Of a stretch of DNA of 64,000 nt, positions 8,304 through 17,247 are shown piece after piece. Where the stretch lies: positions 682,001-746,000 of the forward strand of contig NZ_JAKUDO010000001.1 of NCBI RefSeq assembly GCF_022436485.1, in the 5' to 3' direction. The position numbers were made by a program, and so were the translations under genes. Below the pieces are notes generated by a model. It saw only the letters and a program-made list of their open reading frames with translations. It did not search any database and was not told where the DNA came from. The DNA is from Agrococcus sp. ARC_14 (GTDB taxonomy: Bacteria; Actinomycetota; Actinomycetes; Actinomycetales; Microbacteriaceae). How positions within the stretch are numbered: position 1 is the stretch's first letter; each line of letters begins with the position of its first letter.

Positions 8304-9260
8304 CTACCGCTCGACGGGATCTCGCTCTATCGCCATCGCCTCGATGTCGGCGCGCGTCGCTGCGCCTTCCCAGTCGCCGGGCATGCCGCAGGCGAAGGCA
8401 CCGGCGGCGGCGCCGATGCGCAAACGCTCCTCGATCGAGCTGCCCGCGACGAACTCGGAGAGGTAGCCGGCGACGAACGCGTCCCCCGCTCCGACCGTGT
8501 CGACCACCGTCACGCGCAGCGCAGTTTGGTCGAATCGGTGGCCCGCGTGCAGCGCGAACGCGCCGTCGGCCCCTAGCTTGATCACGACCTGTGAAGGCCC
8601 GAGCGCAGCGAGCGCAGCTGCCTGCGCGTCATGCCCATCCTCATCGGTGACCAGTGCTGCCTCGTCGTCGCCCGCGAAGACGATGTCTGCGAGTGCGACG
8701 AGCGCTCGATAGGCGGCCGAGGCGCTGTCGCGACCCTGTTCGCCAGCCCACAGTCGCGAACGGTGGTTCACATCGAACGACACCGGCACTCCAGCGTCGC
8801 GCGCCAGCTCGACTGCGGCGAGAGTCGTGCGCGCAGAAGAGTGTGAGATAGCCAGATTGATCCCCGAGACGTGCAGCAACGCGGCTTCTCGGATCACCGC
8901 GACAGGAAGATCAGCCGGTTCCATGCGGCTTGCTGCGCTGCCCGTCCGGTAGTAGGTGACGCGGCTCGCATCAGGGCGGGGACGGTCCTTGAGCATGATC
9001 GCCGTCGGCGCGTCGGAGGCAAGGCGCACGTGGGCTTCGACGCCCTCAGCGCGCAGGGCACGCGTGATGCGCCGCCCCATCGCGTCGTCGCCGAGACGGC
9101 CGATCCAGCCCGCGCGCCCGCCCAACCGGGCGACGCCGATCGCCACGTTCGTCTCCGCGCCGCCGAAGGAGACCTCTGCGGCCGATTGCAGGTCGAACCC
9201 GCCGGTGCGCGTGCCGACGATGAGCCCCAGGCTCTCGCCCAGCGTCACAATGCCGCTCAT
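8304..9260 (-). CDS. kdgK: 2-keto-3-deoxygluconate kinase (PfkB family)
   Basis: A 318-residue ribokinase-fold sugar kinase. The N-terminal signature FGGAETNVAIGVARLG and the C-terminal ATP/catalytic motif DTVGAGDAF are both present, with the catalytic Asp in GAGDAF. Position in a row with KDPG aldolase and KduD makes 2-keto-3-deoxygluconate the expected substrate, giving 2-keto-3-deoxy-6-phosphogluconate. Its ATG overlaps the aldolase stop by four bases, and it is the last gene of a four-gene leftward operon. It meets the HAD phosphatase gene tail to tail. Other PfkB sugar kinases look similar, so the substrate rests on context. Confidence 0.87.
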   Translation of the reverse strand: MSGIVTLGESLGLIVGTRTGGFDLQSAAEVSFGGAETNVAIGVARLGGRAGWIGRLGDDAMGRRITRALRAEGVEAHVRLASDAPTAIMLKDRPRPDASRVTYYRTGSAASRMEPADLPVAVIREAALLHVSGINLAISHSSARTTLAAVELARDAGVPVSFDVNHRSRLWAGEQGRDSASAAYRALVALADIVFAGDDEAALVTDEDGHDAQAAALAALGPSQVVIKLGADGAFALHAGHRFDQTALRVTVVDTVGAGDAFVAGYLSEFVAGSSIEERLRIGAAAGAFACGMPGDWEGAATRADIEAMAIERDPVER

Positions 9261-9868
9261 GACTCGATGACCGCTCGGGCTTCGGCTGCCGCAGTGGCGA
9301 TCGCGTCCGTCCCGCGTTCGAGCATCGCCGCGCTCGTCATCCAGCTGCCGCTGACGGCGAACACCGAGGGGTGGCGCAGATGCTCTGCGAGGTTCGCCTG
9401 CTGAACGCCACCGCTCGGCATGAACTGCACGTCGCGATAGACCGTTCCAAAGGCGTCGAGCGCCCTCGTGCCGCCGAGGAGCCCCGCAGGGAAGAGCTTC
9501 AGTCTGCGCAAGCCCAGGGCGCGCCCTGCCTGGACCTCGCTGGGCGTCATCACGCCCGGCACGATCTCGATGCCGGCGTCGAGCGCGCATCGCACGACCG
9601 CTGCATCAAGACCTGGGGTGACGATGAACTGCGCCCCAGCATCGATCGCGGCCTGCGCCTGGTCGGTGTCGAGCACCGTGCCGGCGCCGACGATGACATC
9701 GCCTCGGGCAGCGATCCGACGCAGGCCCTCGAGCGCGAAGTCGCCACGAAGCGCCACTTCGACGATCGGCAGGCCTCCGCGCACGAGTCCCTCGGCGAGT
9801 AGGTCTGATTGCGCGGCGTCCTCGGGCGTCGCCAGCGGCACGATCCGGTGTTCAGCGAGCACGGTCAT
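9257..9868 (-). CDS. eda: 2-dehydro-3-deoxy-phosphogluconate (KDPG) aldolase
   Basis: A 203-residue class I aldolase of the KDPG/KHG family. The Schiff-base lysine lies in RLKLFPAG (K124), and the proton-shuttling glutamate in IVEVALRGD (E37). It splits KDPG to pyruvate and glyceraldehyde-3-phosphate, closing the uronate route. The ATG at 9868 overlaps the kduD stop (ATGA), matching the other junctions of this operon; an ATG four codons further upstream is possible but would enlarge the overlap. Confidence 0.92.
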   Translation of the reverse strand: MTVLAEHRIVPLATPEDAAQSDLLAEGLVRGGLPIVEVALRGDFALEGLRRIAARGDVIVGAGTVLDTDQAQAAIDAGAQFIVTPGLDAAVVRCALDAGIEIVPGVMTPSEVQAGRALGLRRLKLFPAGLLGGTRALDAFGTVYRDVQFMPSGGVQQANLAEHLRHPSVFAVSGSWMTSAAMLERGTDAIATAAAEARAVIES

Positions 9869-10620
9869 CGTCCTAGCCATCCGCCATCGACCGGCAGCAC
9901 GATGCCGCTCACATAGGCTGCGGCGTCGCTCGCGAGGAACACGGCGGCGCCTCCGAGGTCTGATGCCTCGCCCCAGCGGCCGGCGGGGATGCGCTCGAGG
10001 ATCGCGTCCGAGCGATCCGCGTCGTTCCGCAGCGCCTCCGTGTTATCGGTGGCGATGTAGCCGGGGGCGATGGCGTTCACTGTCACGCCGCGCCCGACCC
10101 ACTCGTTGCTGAGTGCGCGTGTCAGGCCCAGAAGTCCCGACTTCGCTGCCGTGTAGCCAGGCACATTGATGCCGCCCTGGAAGCTCAGCAGGCTCGCCGT
10201 GAAGATGACGCGGCCGCTGCCGCGTGCGAGCATCCGCTCCCCGACGCGTTGCGTCAGTGCGAACTGGCTCGAGAGGTCGACCTCGATCACTTCGTCCCAC
10301 CACTCGAGCGGGTGCTCTGCGGCGGGGGAGCGACGGATGAGGCCGGCGTTGTTGACAAGGATGTCGGTGCGCTCGGCAACTGCATCGGCGAAGCGCAGCA
10401 CAGCCGCCCGGTCGCTGAAGTCGACGGTGTGCGCTTCACAGCTGCGCCCGAGCTCTGCAGCTCTGCGGCCGATCGCTCCACCGTCGGCCTCCTGCTGCGC
10501 CGACGCGACAATGAGATCAGCGCCCGCGCTCGCGAGCGCTTCCGCGATCGCGAAACCGATGCCGCGGCGTGCGCCGGTGACGACGGCCGTGCTGCCGGTG
10601 AGATCGAATGCAGTGTTCAT
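9865..10620 (-). CDS. kduD: 2-dehydro-3-deoxy-D-gluconate 5-dehydrogenase (KduD)
   Basis: A 251-residue short-chain dehydrogenase with cofactor motif TGARRGIG, NNAG, and the catalytic YTAAK. The stretches ASLLSFQGGINVPGYTAAKS, NAIAPGYIATDNTEALR and ILERIPAGRWGEASDL are closely like enterobacterial KduD and set it apart from generic reductases. KduD reduces 2,5-diketo-3-deoxygluconate to 2-keto-3-deoxygluconate with NAD(P)H. It is coupled by ATGA overlaps to the dehydrogenase upstream and to eda downstream. The isomerase that normally supplies its substrate (KduI) is not in the window. Confidence 0.92.
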   Translation of the reverse strand: MNTAFDLTGSTAVVTGARRGIGFAIAEALASAGADLIVASAQQEADGGAIGRRAAELGRSCEAHTVDFSDRAAVLRFADAVAERTDILVNNAGLIRRSPAAEHPLEWWDEVIEVDLSSQFALTQRVGERMLARGSGRVIFTASLLSFQGGINVPGYTAAKSGLLGLTRALSNEWVGRGVTVNAIAPGYIATDNTEALRNDADRSDAILERIPAGRWGEASDLGGAAVFLASDAAAYVSGIVLPVDGGWLGR

Positions 10621-11639
10621 CGGTTTCTCCTTGAATCGACCAGGACCTTCATCCCGGTGCCGCGCTCCAGCTCGACGAATGCCTCTCGGGCGCGCTCGAG
10701 CGGCACGATGCGGGTGATGAGCTCGTCGGCGGGGATGGCACCTGCAGCGAGCAGCGCGATGGCTCGGTCGTAGTCGGCGCGTTCATACACGCGCGCGCCG
10801 ATGATCTCGAGCTCACGCCAGAACATGCGGAAGAGATTCATTGGAACCGGCTGGTTATGGATCGCGACGATGACCACGCGTCCACGCACCTTGGCGTAGT
10901 CGACGCATCCGAGCGCGGTCACCGCGGCACCCGCCACTTCGAAGACGACGTCGGCGCCGGCGCCGTCCGTCGCCTGCTCGACCCATGCCACGGCATCCTC
11001 TGTCGTCGGGTCGATGGTCCCGATCCCCCGGTGAGCCGCTGCCTCGCGTCGTGTCTGGTTGGGCTCGACCAGGATCACCCGTGCGCCGGTGGCCCGTGCC
11101 ACGCTGGCGATGAGCTGACCGATCGGGCCCCCACCGATGACGACGGCGGTCTCGCCCTCGACGAGTCGTGAGCGCGCCACATCATGACAGGCGACAGCAA
11201 CGGGCTCGACGAGCGCGCCATGCGAGAGCGAGAGGCCTTCGGGCAGCGGCACGATGATCGATGCCGGGACCGTCCAGCGCTCTTGCATGGAGCCGACGCT
11301 GTCGATGCCCACGAAGTCCAGACGTTGGCAGATGTGTTGGTTGCCGGCGACGCAAGCGGGGCACTCGCCGCACCAGAGCAGCGGCATGACGGTGACCGGC
11401 TGGCCAACCGTGAGCCCCTCGACGCCCTCGCCCAGACGCGCGATCACGCCCGCCATCTCGTGACCGATCGACTGCGGGACCGTGACCCGTTTGTCCATCG
11501 TGCCGTGGAAGATGTGGAGGTCGGTGCCGCAGATGCCGGTGTAGGCAACCGCGATCTCAACCTCACCCGGCCCGGGTGCCTCCGGCTGGACGTCGCCAAC
11601 TTCGATCCGGCCTTCGCCGGCGTACTGCGCTGCCTTCAC
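10617..11639 (-). CDS. Zinc-dependent medium-chain alcohol dehydrogenase, likely sugar/polyol dehydrogenase
   Basis: A 340-residue MDR protein. Catalytic-zinc ligands are in [12 protein letters not shown] and SIGHEMAG. The structural zinc site is the four-cysteine run CGECPACVAGNQHIC, and the nucleotide-binding motif is GGGPIGQLIA. The start is the GTG at 11639, set by a strong AAGGAGG four bases upstream; upstream ATG codons would lie inside the operator. It leads the operon with kduD, eda and kdgK, each junction overlapping by four bases. It may oxidise or reduce another uronate or aldonate entering at 2-keto-3-deoxygluconate, but the substrate cannot be read from sequence. Threonine-dehydrogenase-like enzymes are the nearest familiar group. 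Confidence 0.85.
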   Translation of the reverse strand: MKAAQYAGEGRIEVGDVQPEAPGPGEVEIAVAYTGICGTDLHIFHGTMDKRVTVPQSIGHEMAGVIARLGEGVEGLTVGQPVTVMPLLWCGECPACVAGNQHICQRLDFVGIDSVGSMQERWTVPASIIVPLPEGLSLSHGALVEPVAVACHDVARSRLVEGETAVVIGGGPIGQLIASVARATGARVILVEPNQTRREAAAHRGIGTIDPTTEDAVAWVEQATDGAGADVVFEVAGAAVTALGCVDYAKVRGRVVIVAIHNQPVPMNLFRMFWRELEIIGARVYERADYDRAIALLAAGAIPADELITRIVPLERAREAFVELERGTGMKVLVDSRRNR

Positions 11640-11660
11640 GCTGCCTCCTTGCATCAGTAC

Positions 11661-11688
11661 GAGTTCCATTCAACGGAACTCTGTTCCA
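11661..11688. promoter_or_regulatory. Candidate IclR-type operator between the uronate operon and its divergent regulator
   Basis: Three alternating GTTCC/GGAAC half-sites. GAGTTCC-N7-GGAACTC (11661-11681) is a perfect dyad, and cGGAACtctGTTCCa (11674-11688) is a 15-bp palindrome of the form known for IclR/KdgR sites (half-sites separated by three bases). It lies just upstream of the -10 box of the regulator and overlaps the leader of the leftward operon. Confidence 0.62.
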
Positions 11689-11698
11689 GATTATACGC

Positions 11699-11704
11699 TA
11701 GCCT
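11699..11704 (+). promoter_or_regulatory. -10 box (TAGCCT) of the IclR gene, leaderless spacing
   Basis: TAGCCT ends six bases before the GTG at 11711, the spacing expected when transcription begins at the start codon. This favours GTG 11711 over the ATG at 11729. Confidence 0.5.
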
Positions 11705-11710
11705 GTGTAA

Positions 11711-12502
11711 GTGGGCAACATCGCGCGGATGGGAGAGAGCTTGACGAGGACACCGAGCACCCAGACCGCGACCAGCGTGGGCGAGAAGATGCTCGACGTG
11801 CTCTCGGCCGCCGTCGTCGGCGCGCGCTTCGCCGATGTTGTAGCCCAAACCGGCCTTCCGAAGGCAACTGTGCACCGCATCCTCCACCAGCTCGTCGACC
11901 TCGACTTCCTGGTGCGCGACCCCTCCGACCGCTTCGCTGCCGGACCCGCCATGCTCGGGCTCGCCGGCCGCACACTCAACAGTCTCGACGTCGCGACCGT
12001 CGCGCATCCGGTCGCAGTCGACCTCGCCCGTGAGGTTGACTGCACAATTCACGTCGGGGCCGAGTCTGGCGAAGAGGTCGTATACCTCGTACGCCAAGAT
12101 GCGTCGAAGCCGTACCGCATGCGCTCACGGGTCGGATCGTCGATGGCGATGCACTCGTCGGGGATGGGCAAAGCGATCCTTGCAACCTGGCCGCGTGAGC
12201 GTGTCATCGAGTATGCACACAGCACAGGACTTCCGTCCCGCACCGTACACACGATCACCGATCTGGATTCCCTGCTCGCGGAGCTCGACGAGATCAGTCG
12301 GACGGGCTATGCGCTCGACCTCGGTGAGAACGAGGGCGGCACCGTCTGCGTCGCGGTCGGCATCGCCGATACGTTCGGACGGGTCTCGTATGCACTCTCG
12401 ATCTCGACGATCGAGCTCGAGTACGCCGGCCGCACGATCAGCGAGCTGGCGCCGCATGCGCGTGCCGCTGCCGCCGAGATCGCGCGCAGGCTCGGTCGCT
12501 GA
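11711..12502 (+). CDS. IclR family transcriptional regulator of the uronate operon
   Basis: A 263-residue IclR protein. The winged helix-turn-helix includes GARFADVVAQTGLPKATVHR (about residues 36-55), and the effector domain carries SSMAMHSSGMGKAILA and GENEGGTVCVAVGI. Family members such as KdgR respond to 2-keto-3-deoxygluconate, so a KDG-responsive repressor of the divergent dehydrogenase-kduD-eda-kdgK operon fits the context. The binding site is probably the GGAAC/GTTCC array at 11661-11688. The start is the GTG six bases after the -10 box; an internal ATG at 11729 is the alternative. Confidence 0.88.
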   Translation: MGNIARMGESLTRTPSTQTATSVGEKMLDVLSAAVVGARFADVVAQTGLPKATVHRILHQLVDLDFLVRDPSDRFAAGPAMLGLAGRTLNSLDVATVAHPVAVDLAREVDCTIHVGAESGEEVVYLVRQDASKPYRMRSRVGSSMAMHSSGMGKAILATWPRERVIEYAHSTGLPSRTVHTITDLDSLLAELDEISRTGYALDLGENEGGTVCVAVGIADTFGRVSYALSISTIELEYAGRTISELAPHARAAAAEIARRLGR

Positions 12503-12611
12503 CGCGGCGAGCTCGTGTTTTGCCGACCCAAACGGAACTTCTCCGCCCTGGCTGGCACACCCGTCCCTTCGCACATAGCCTTCGCAGACGCCCGCTGATC
12601 AGACAGGACCG

Positions 12612-13781
12612 ATGCTCGTGCGCCATTCAACACGTCGTGATCGCATCGCGGTCAGCCTGGCGTTCGCCGTCGTCGGCTTCCTTCTTGCCGTTTGGCTCGT
12701 GCACATTCCCGCGGTCCAGATCAGCACCGGCATCAGCCACAGTGAGCTCGGGCTCACGCTCTTGGGGCTCGGACTGGGCTCGTTCGTCGCGATGCAATTG
12801 GCCGGAGCACTCGTCGCGCGGCTCGGCGCCAGGCGACCGCTGCTGCTCGGCCTGCTGGTGATGGCCCTCTCTCTGCTTGCTCCCGCTATGGCCATAGACG
12901 GCTGGACGCTCGGCGTGGCGCTGTTCGCCTTCGGTGTCGGCAATGGCATCTGCGAAGTCTCGATGAATGCCGAAGCCGTCGAGGTCGAACGCGAACACGG
13001 GCGGCCCATCATGTCGTCGTTCCATGCGTTCTTCTCGGTAGGCACTGCGCTTGGCGCGGCCTTCGGCGGTGCGTTTTTGGCCGTCGGCATGGGCTCGCTC
13101 ATCGACTTCGTGCTGGCGGCGATGATCGGTATCGGCGTCGCACTGCTCTCGTTCACGATGCTCACCGACCGTTCCCACGTCGCCGAGGAGGAGATCGAGC
13201 TCGATCAGGCAGCGCGCGGGTCCCAGACCGGCAGGGTCGTCCTCCTCGCGGTGCTCGCGTTCGTGCTGATGCTCGCAGAAGGTATCGCCAATGACTGGAG
13301 CGTTCTGCACGCGGTCGAACATCGTGAAGCGACGGATGCCTCGGGCGCCGCCGCATACGGCACATTCGCGGTGACCATGACTATCGGCCGGCTGCTGGTC
13401 GACCGCGTCGCCGCACGCTTCGGGCCGGTCGCCGTAGTGCGTTGGGGCTCACTGATCGCGGCAGCCGGGCTCCTGCTCGTCATGACGCTTCCGGGACTCG
13501 CAGGGGCATTGGTCGGCTGGGCCGTCTTCGCGATCGGCCTCGCCGGGGTCGTGCCACAGATATTCACGGCCGCGGGCAACATGCCGGTGCGGCGCAGGGC
13601 CGTGATGATCGCGCGCGTGGTGGGCGCCGGCTACATCGGACTGCTCGCGGGCCCAGCTGTCATCGGGTGGATTGCCGATGCGACAGACCTCAACTCAGCC
13701 TTGCTGCTACCGGTGGCACTGTGCCTCTTCGGCGTCATCGGAGCGAGCGCGGTCAAGCCCGATCGCATGCCCGTCGCGTAA
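12612..13781 (+). CDS. MFS transporter (YbjJ-like)
   Basis: A 389-residue major facilitator with about twelve membrane segments and a hydrophilic central loop (residues about 195-210). The early segment FLLAVWLVHIPAVQISTGIS followed by LGLTLLGLGLGSF resembles the YbjJ-like branch of sugar or efflux transporters. GNGICEVSMNAEAVEVE and SFHAFFSVGTALGA are conserved in that branch. It follows the IclR gene on the same strand and could share its control. Substrate unknown; a monosaccharide or uronate linked to the neighbouring pathway is a guess. Confidence 0.8.
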   Translation: MLVRHSTRRDRIAVSLAFAVVGFLLAVWLVHIPAVQISTGISHSELGLTLLGLGLGSFVAMQLAGALVARLGARRPLLLGLLVMALSLLAPAMAIDGWTLGVALFAFGVGNGICEVSMNAEAVEVEREHGRPIMSSFHAFFSVGTALGAAFGGAFLAVGMGSLIDFVLAAMIGIGVALLSFTMLTDRSHVAEEEIELDQAARGSQTGRVVLLAVLAFVLMLAEGIANDWSVLHAVEHREATDASGAAAYGTFAVTMTIGRLLVDRVAARFGPVAVVRWGSLIAAAGLLLVMTLPGLAGALVGWAVFAIGLAGVVPQIFTAAGNMPVRRRAVMIARVVGAGYIGLLAGPAVIGWIADATDLNSALLLPVALCLFGVIGASAVKPDRMPVA

Positions 13782-13821
13782 TCGCCAAGGCACGAGCTGC
13801 AAACGACACGTCATGCGTCGA

Positions 13822-14275
13822 TCAGTACTGACCGCTCAGCGTTCCCCAGCCCTGCGACAGGCCCGCGCCGCTCCGCCGCTGCGGCACATCCCAGGGGTTC
13901 GCGTCCTGCAGCGGCGGCGGTAGCAGCGCCTCGGGCAGGCTCTGGTAGGCGACGCCGCGCAAGAACCTGCCGATCGCCGCGGTGCCGACACTCGTGTCGT
14001 CGTTCGTCGTCGCGGGGTAGGGGCCTCCGTGCTGCATCGAGACCGTCACGGTCACGCCACTCGGCCATCGGCCGTAAAGCACTCGGCCGCTCGTGGCAGC
14101 CAGGGTGCGCACGAGCGCAGCGACACCCTCGGCATCGCTCTCGACCGCATGCAGCGTCGAGGTGAGGTTGCCGGGGAACAGCCGCTCGTGCATTGCCGGC
14201 AGCTCCGCAAGCGAGCCATAGCGTACGAGCACGCTCAGCGGACCGAACGACTCCTCGACGATGGCGTCAGCTGAC
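13822..14275 (-). pseudogene. 3' fragment of an alpha-ketoglutaric semialdehyde (NADP+) dehydrogenase gene
   Basis: About 145 C-terminal residues that match the end of KGSADH-type aldehyde dehydrogenases (normally about 500 residues). They include VEESFGPLSVLVRYGSLAEL, GRVLYGRWPSGVTV, MQHGGPYPAT and RFLRGVAYQSLPEALLPP. The catalytic cysteine and cofactor-binding parts are missing. Upstream of the VEESFGP segment the frame stays open only because it runs antisense through the FAH gene; that sequence has no dehydrogenase features. The remnant abuts the truncated FAH gene on the other strand at about 14.27 kb. The enzyme oxidises 2-oxoglutarate semialdehyde at the end of non-phosphorylating sugar-acid pathways. 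Confidence 0.82.
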
Positions 14276-15010
14276 GGCGTCGAGCGCGTCAAGGTGGCGC
14301 TCGCGGCAGGCGAGCTGCCCGAGCTCGACGGCGCTGCCGGGCTGCGCATCGGCGCGCCCATCGCGCGCCCGACCGCCGTGCTCTGCATCGGCCAGAACTA
14401 CGCCGCGCACGCCGCCGAGTCGGGCGACGCCCCGCCAGAGGTGCCGATCCTGTTCTTCAAGCACCCGAACACCGTGGTCGGCCCGCAGGACGACGTCGCC
14501 ATCCCGCCGAACGCGCAGACGGTCGACTGGGAGGTCGAGCTCGGCGTCGTGATCGGCACGCGCGCTCGCTACCTGGCCTCGGATGAGGAGGCGCTCGCGT
14601 GCGTCGCCGGCTTCGTCGTCTCGAATGACCTCTCCGAGCGCGACTACCAGACCAAACACTCGGGCGGCCAGTGGTCGAAGGGCAAGTGCGCCGAGACGTT
14701 CAACCCGCTCGGCCCCGAGCTGGTGACGGCCGACGAGGTCGAGGTGCATTCGCTGCGCATGTGGTCGAAGGTCAACGGCGAGGGCCGGCAGGATTCGTCG
14801 ACAGCAGACATGATCTTCCCCGTCGCCGAGATCGTGCGGCATCTGTCGCAGTACCTCGTGCTCGAGCCCGGTGACCTCATCAACACGGGCACGCCGCAGG
14901 GCGTCGCCCTGTCCGGCCGGTTCCCGTACCTGGTCGCAGATGATGTGATGGAGATCGGCATCGAGGGACTCGGCACACAGCGGCAGCGCCTCGTCCCCGC
15001 CACGATCTGA
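14261..15010 (+). CDS. Fumarylacetoacetate hydrolase (FAH) family protein, N-terminally truncated
   Basis: A 249-residue open frame with the complete C-terminal catalytic domain of the FAH family: CIGQNYAAHAAESG, DWEVELGVVIG (metal-binding Glu), SNDLSERDYQ and NTGTPQGVALS. Family members in actinobacteria normally have some 40 more residues before the RIGAPIARP segment. Here the homologous part begins only a few codons after the ATG at 14261. No convincing ribosome binding site or promoter precedes it, because the sequence upstream belongs to the opposing dehydrogenase remnant. It may be unexpressed. Relatives hydrolyse or dehydrate diketo sugar acids, so it was probably the pathway partner of the broken dehydrogenase. 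Confidence 0.7.
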   Translation: MASADGVERVKVALAAGELPELDGAAGLRIGAPIARPTAVLCIGQNYAAHAAESGDAPPEVPILFFKHPNTVVGPQDDVAIPPNAQTVDWEVELGVVIGTRARYLASDEEALACVAGFVVSNDLSERDYQTKHSGGQWSKGKCAETFNPLGPELVTADEVEVHSLRMWSKVNGEGRQDSSTADMIFPVAEIVRHLSQYLVLEPGDLINTGTPQGVALSGRFPYLVADDVMEIGIEGLGTQRQRLVPATI

Positions 15011-15074
15011 GCGCACCGCACCCGCCTGCCGAAGCGCACCGCACCGGCCTGAACACACCGGACCTGCCTGAACG
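15011..15074 (+). repeat. Degenerate tandem repeat downstream of the FAH gene
   Basis: Three imperfect copies of about 19-23 bases built on GCGCACCGCACC-GCCTG, beginning right after the FAH stop codon. The copies differ by substitutions and small deletions. No coding potential is evident. Confidence 0.55.
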
Positions 15075-15186
15075 CTTCGGAAACTACGGTGGAGACCCGG
15101 TGCAGCGCTGAGGCAGCCGGCCGGCGACGCGCCGACACGACGCATCCGCCGCCTGCTCGACGGGTGCCGTGCCGGCCGCGACGCCC

Positions 15187-15678
15187 TCAGGCGCGCGTGA
15201 CTGCGTCGACGAAGCTCGCGGCACGCAGCTGCAGCTCGTCGATGCGGCGGACCCTGGCGGCCTCGAGGTCGTAGCCCTCGTAGGCGAGCGGCGGCAGCTT
15301 GCGCACGTTCTGCGAGCACTGGAAGCGCTCGCACACGAGCGTGCCGACGGTGTCGCCCTTGCGGCCCGCGGGCCCGGCGAGCTTCGCGCTCATGAAGACG
15401 ACGTCGTTCGGCAGCCGCACATCCTGGCACCAGGTGCACTGCGCACGCGAGCGGGGTGCGGCCTCAGCCTGCTGGAACAGGATGCCGACCGGGTCGCCGT
15501 CGAGCGTGGGGATGACCGCGTAGGCACGGCGCGGCAGCCGCTGATCGCGCCAGCCGAGGAAGTCGAGCGACTCCCAGTCGGTCGCATCCAGCCCATCGGG
15601 CACGGTGATGAGGGATGTCTCCTTGCGGCTGGCGTTCACGAACGCGCCACGGATCTGCTGCTCGGTGATGGGGAGCAT
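15187..15678 (-). CDS. FBP-domain (FusB-like, elongation factor G-binding) protein
   Basis: A 163-residue protein that begins MLPITEQQIR and carries the C-terminal four-cysteine zinc finger of the FBP domain: C81-x2-C84 in AQCTWCQDV and C116-x4-C121 in LVCERFQC, followed by NVRKLPP. The family resembles the treble-clef domain of FusB, which binds EF-G and rescues it from fusidic acid; the actinobacterial members are uncharacterised. I took the ATG at 15678, where family homology begins, rather than an upstream extension. It stands alone between the FAH remnant and purA. Confidence 0.85.
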   Translation of the reverse strand: MLPITEQQIRGAFVNASRKETSLITVPDGLDATDWESLDFLGWRDQRLPRRAYAVIPTLDGDPVGILFQQAEAAPRSRAQCTWCQDVRLPNDVVFMSAKLAGPAGRKGDTVGTLVCERFQCSQNVRKLPPLAYEGYDLEAARVRRIDELQLRAASFVDAVTRA

Positions 15679-15931
15679 GGGGTGATGCCTCTCTACAAGC
15701 CGGCATGCAGAGGCAAGCCGGCGAATCAGTGATGGGGAAGGAGGGGGAGCAGCGCTCACCTGCCGACGACGGGGTTCCCGCCGCCGACCTCCTCACGCCC
15801 GAGGGGCATCACCGAATGACTCACCCCGCCAGGGTACGCGCCCTGCCCCTGCGGCGCATCCGTCATCGTCCAGGTGCGCAGCCTGCGCTCGATAGGCTTG
15901 GGTGTACGCGAACCCGTCGAAGGGAAGCTCC
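15679..15931. other. Intergenic region with candidate purA promoter
   Basis: The 253 bases between the divergent FBP and purA genes hold no credible gene. TAGGCT at 15893-15898 is a plausible purA -10 box, giving a leader of about 30 bases that includes the ribosome binding site GAAGGGAAG before the ATG at 15932. Confidence 0.45.
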
Positions 15932-17218
<1,287 letters not shown>

Positions 17219-17247
17219 GGCGCTCTCTGCCGCGGCCGCCACCGCCC

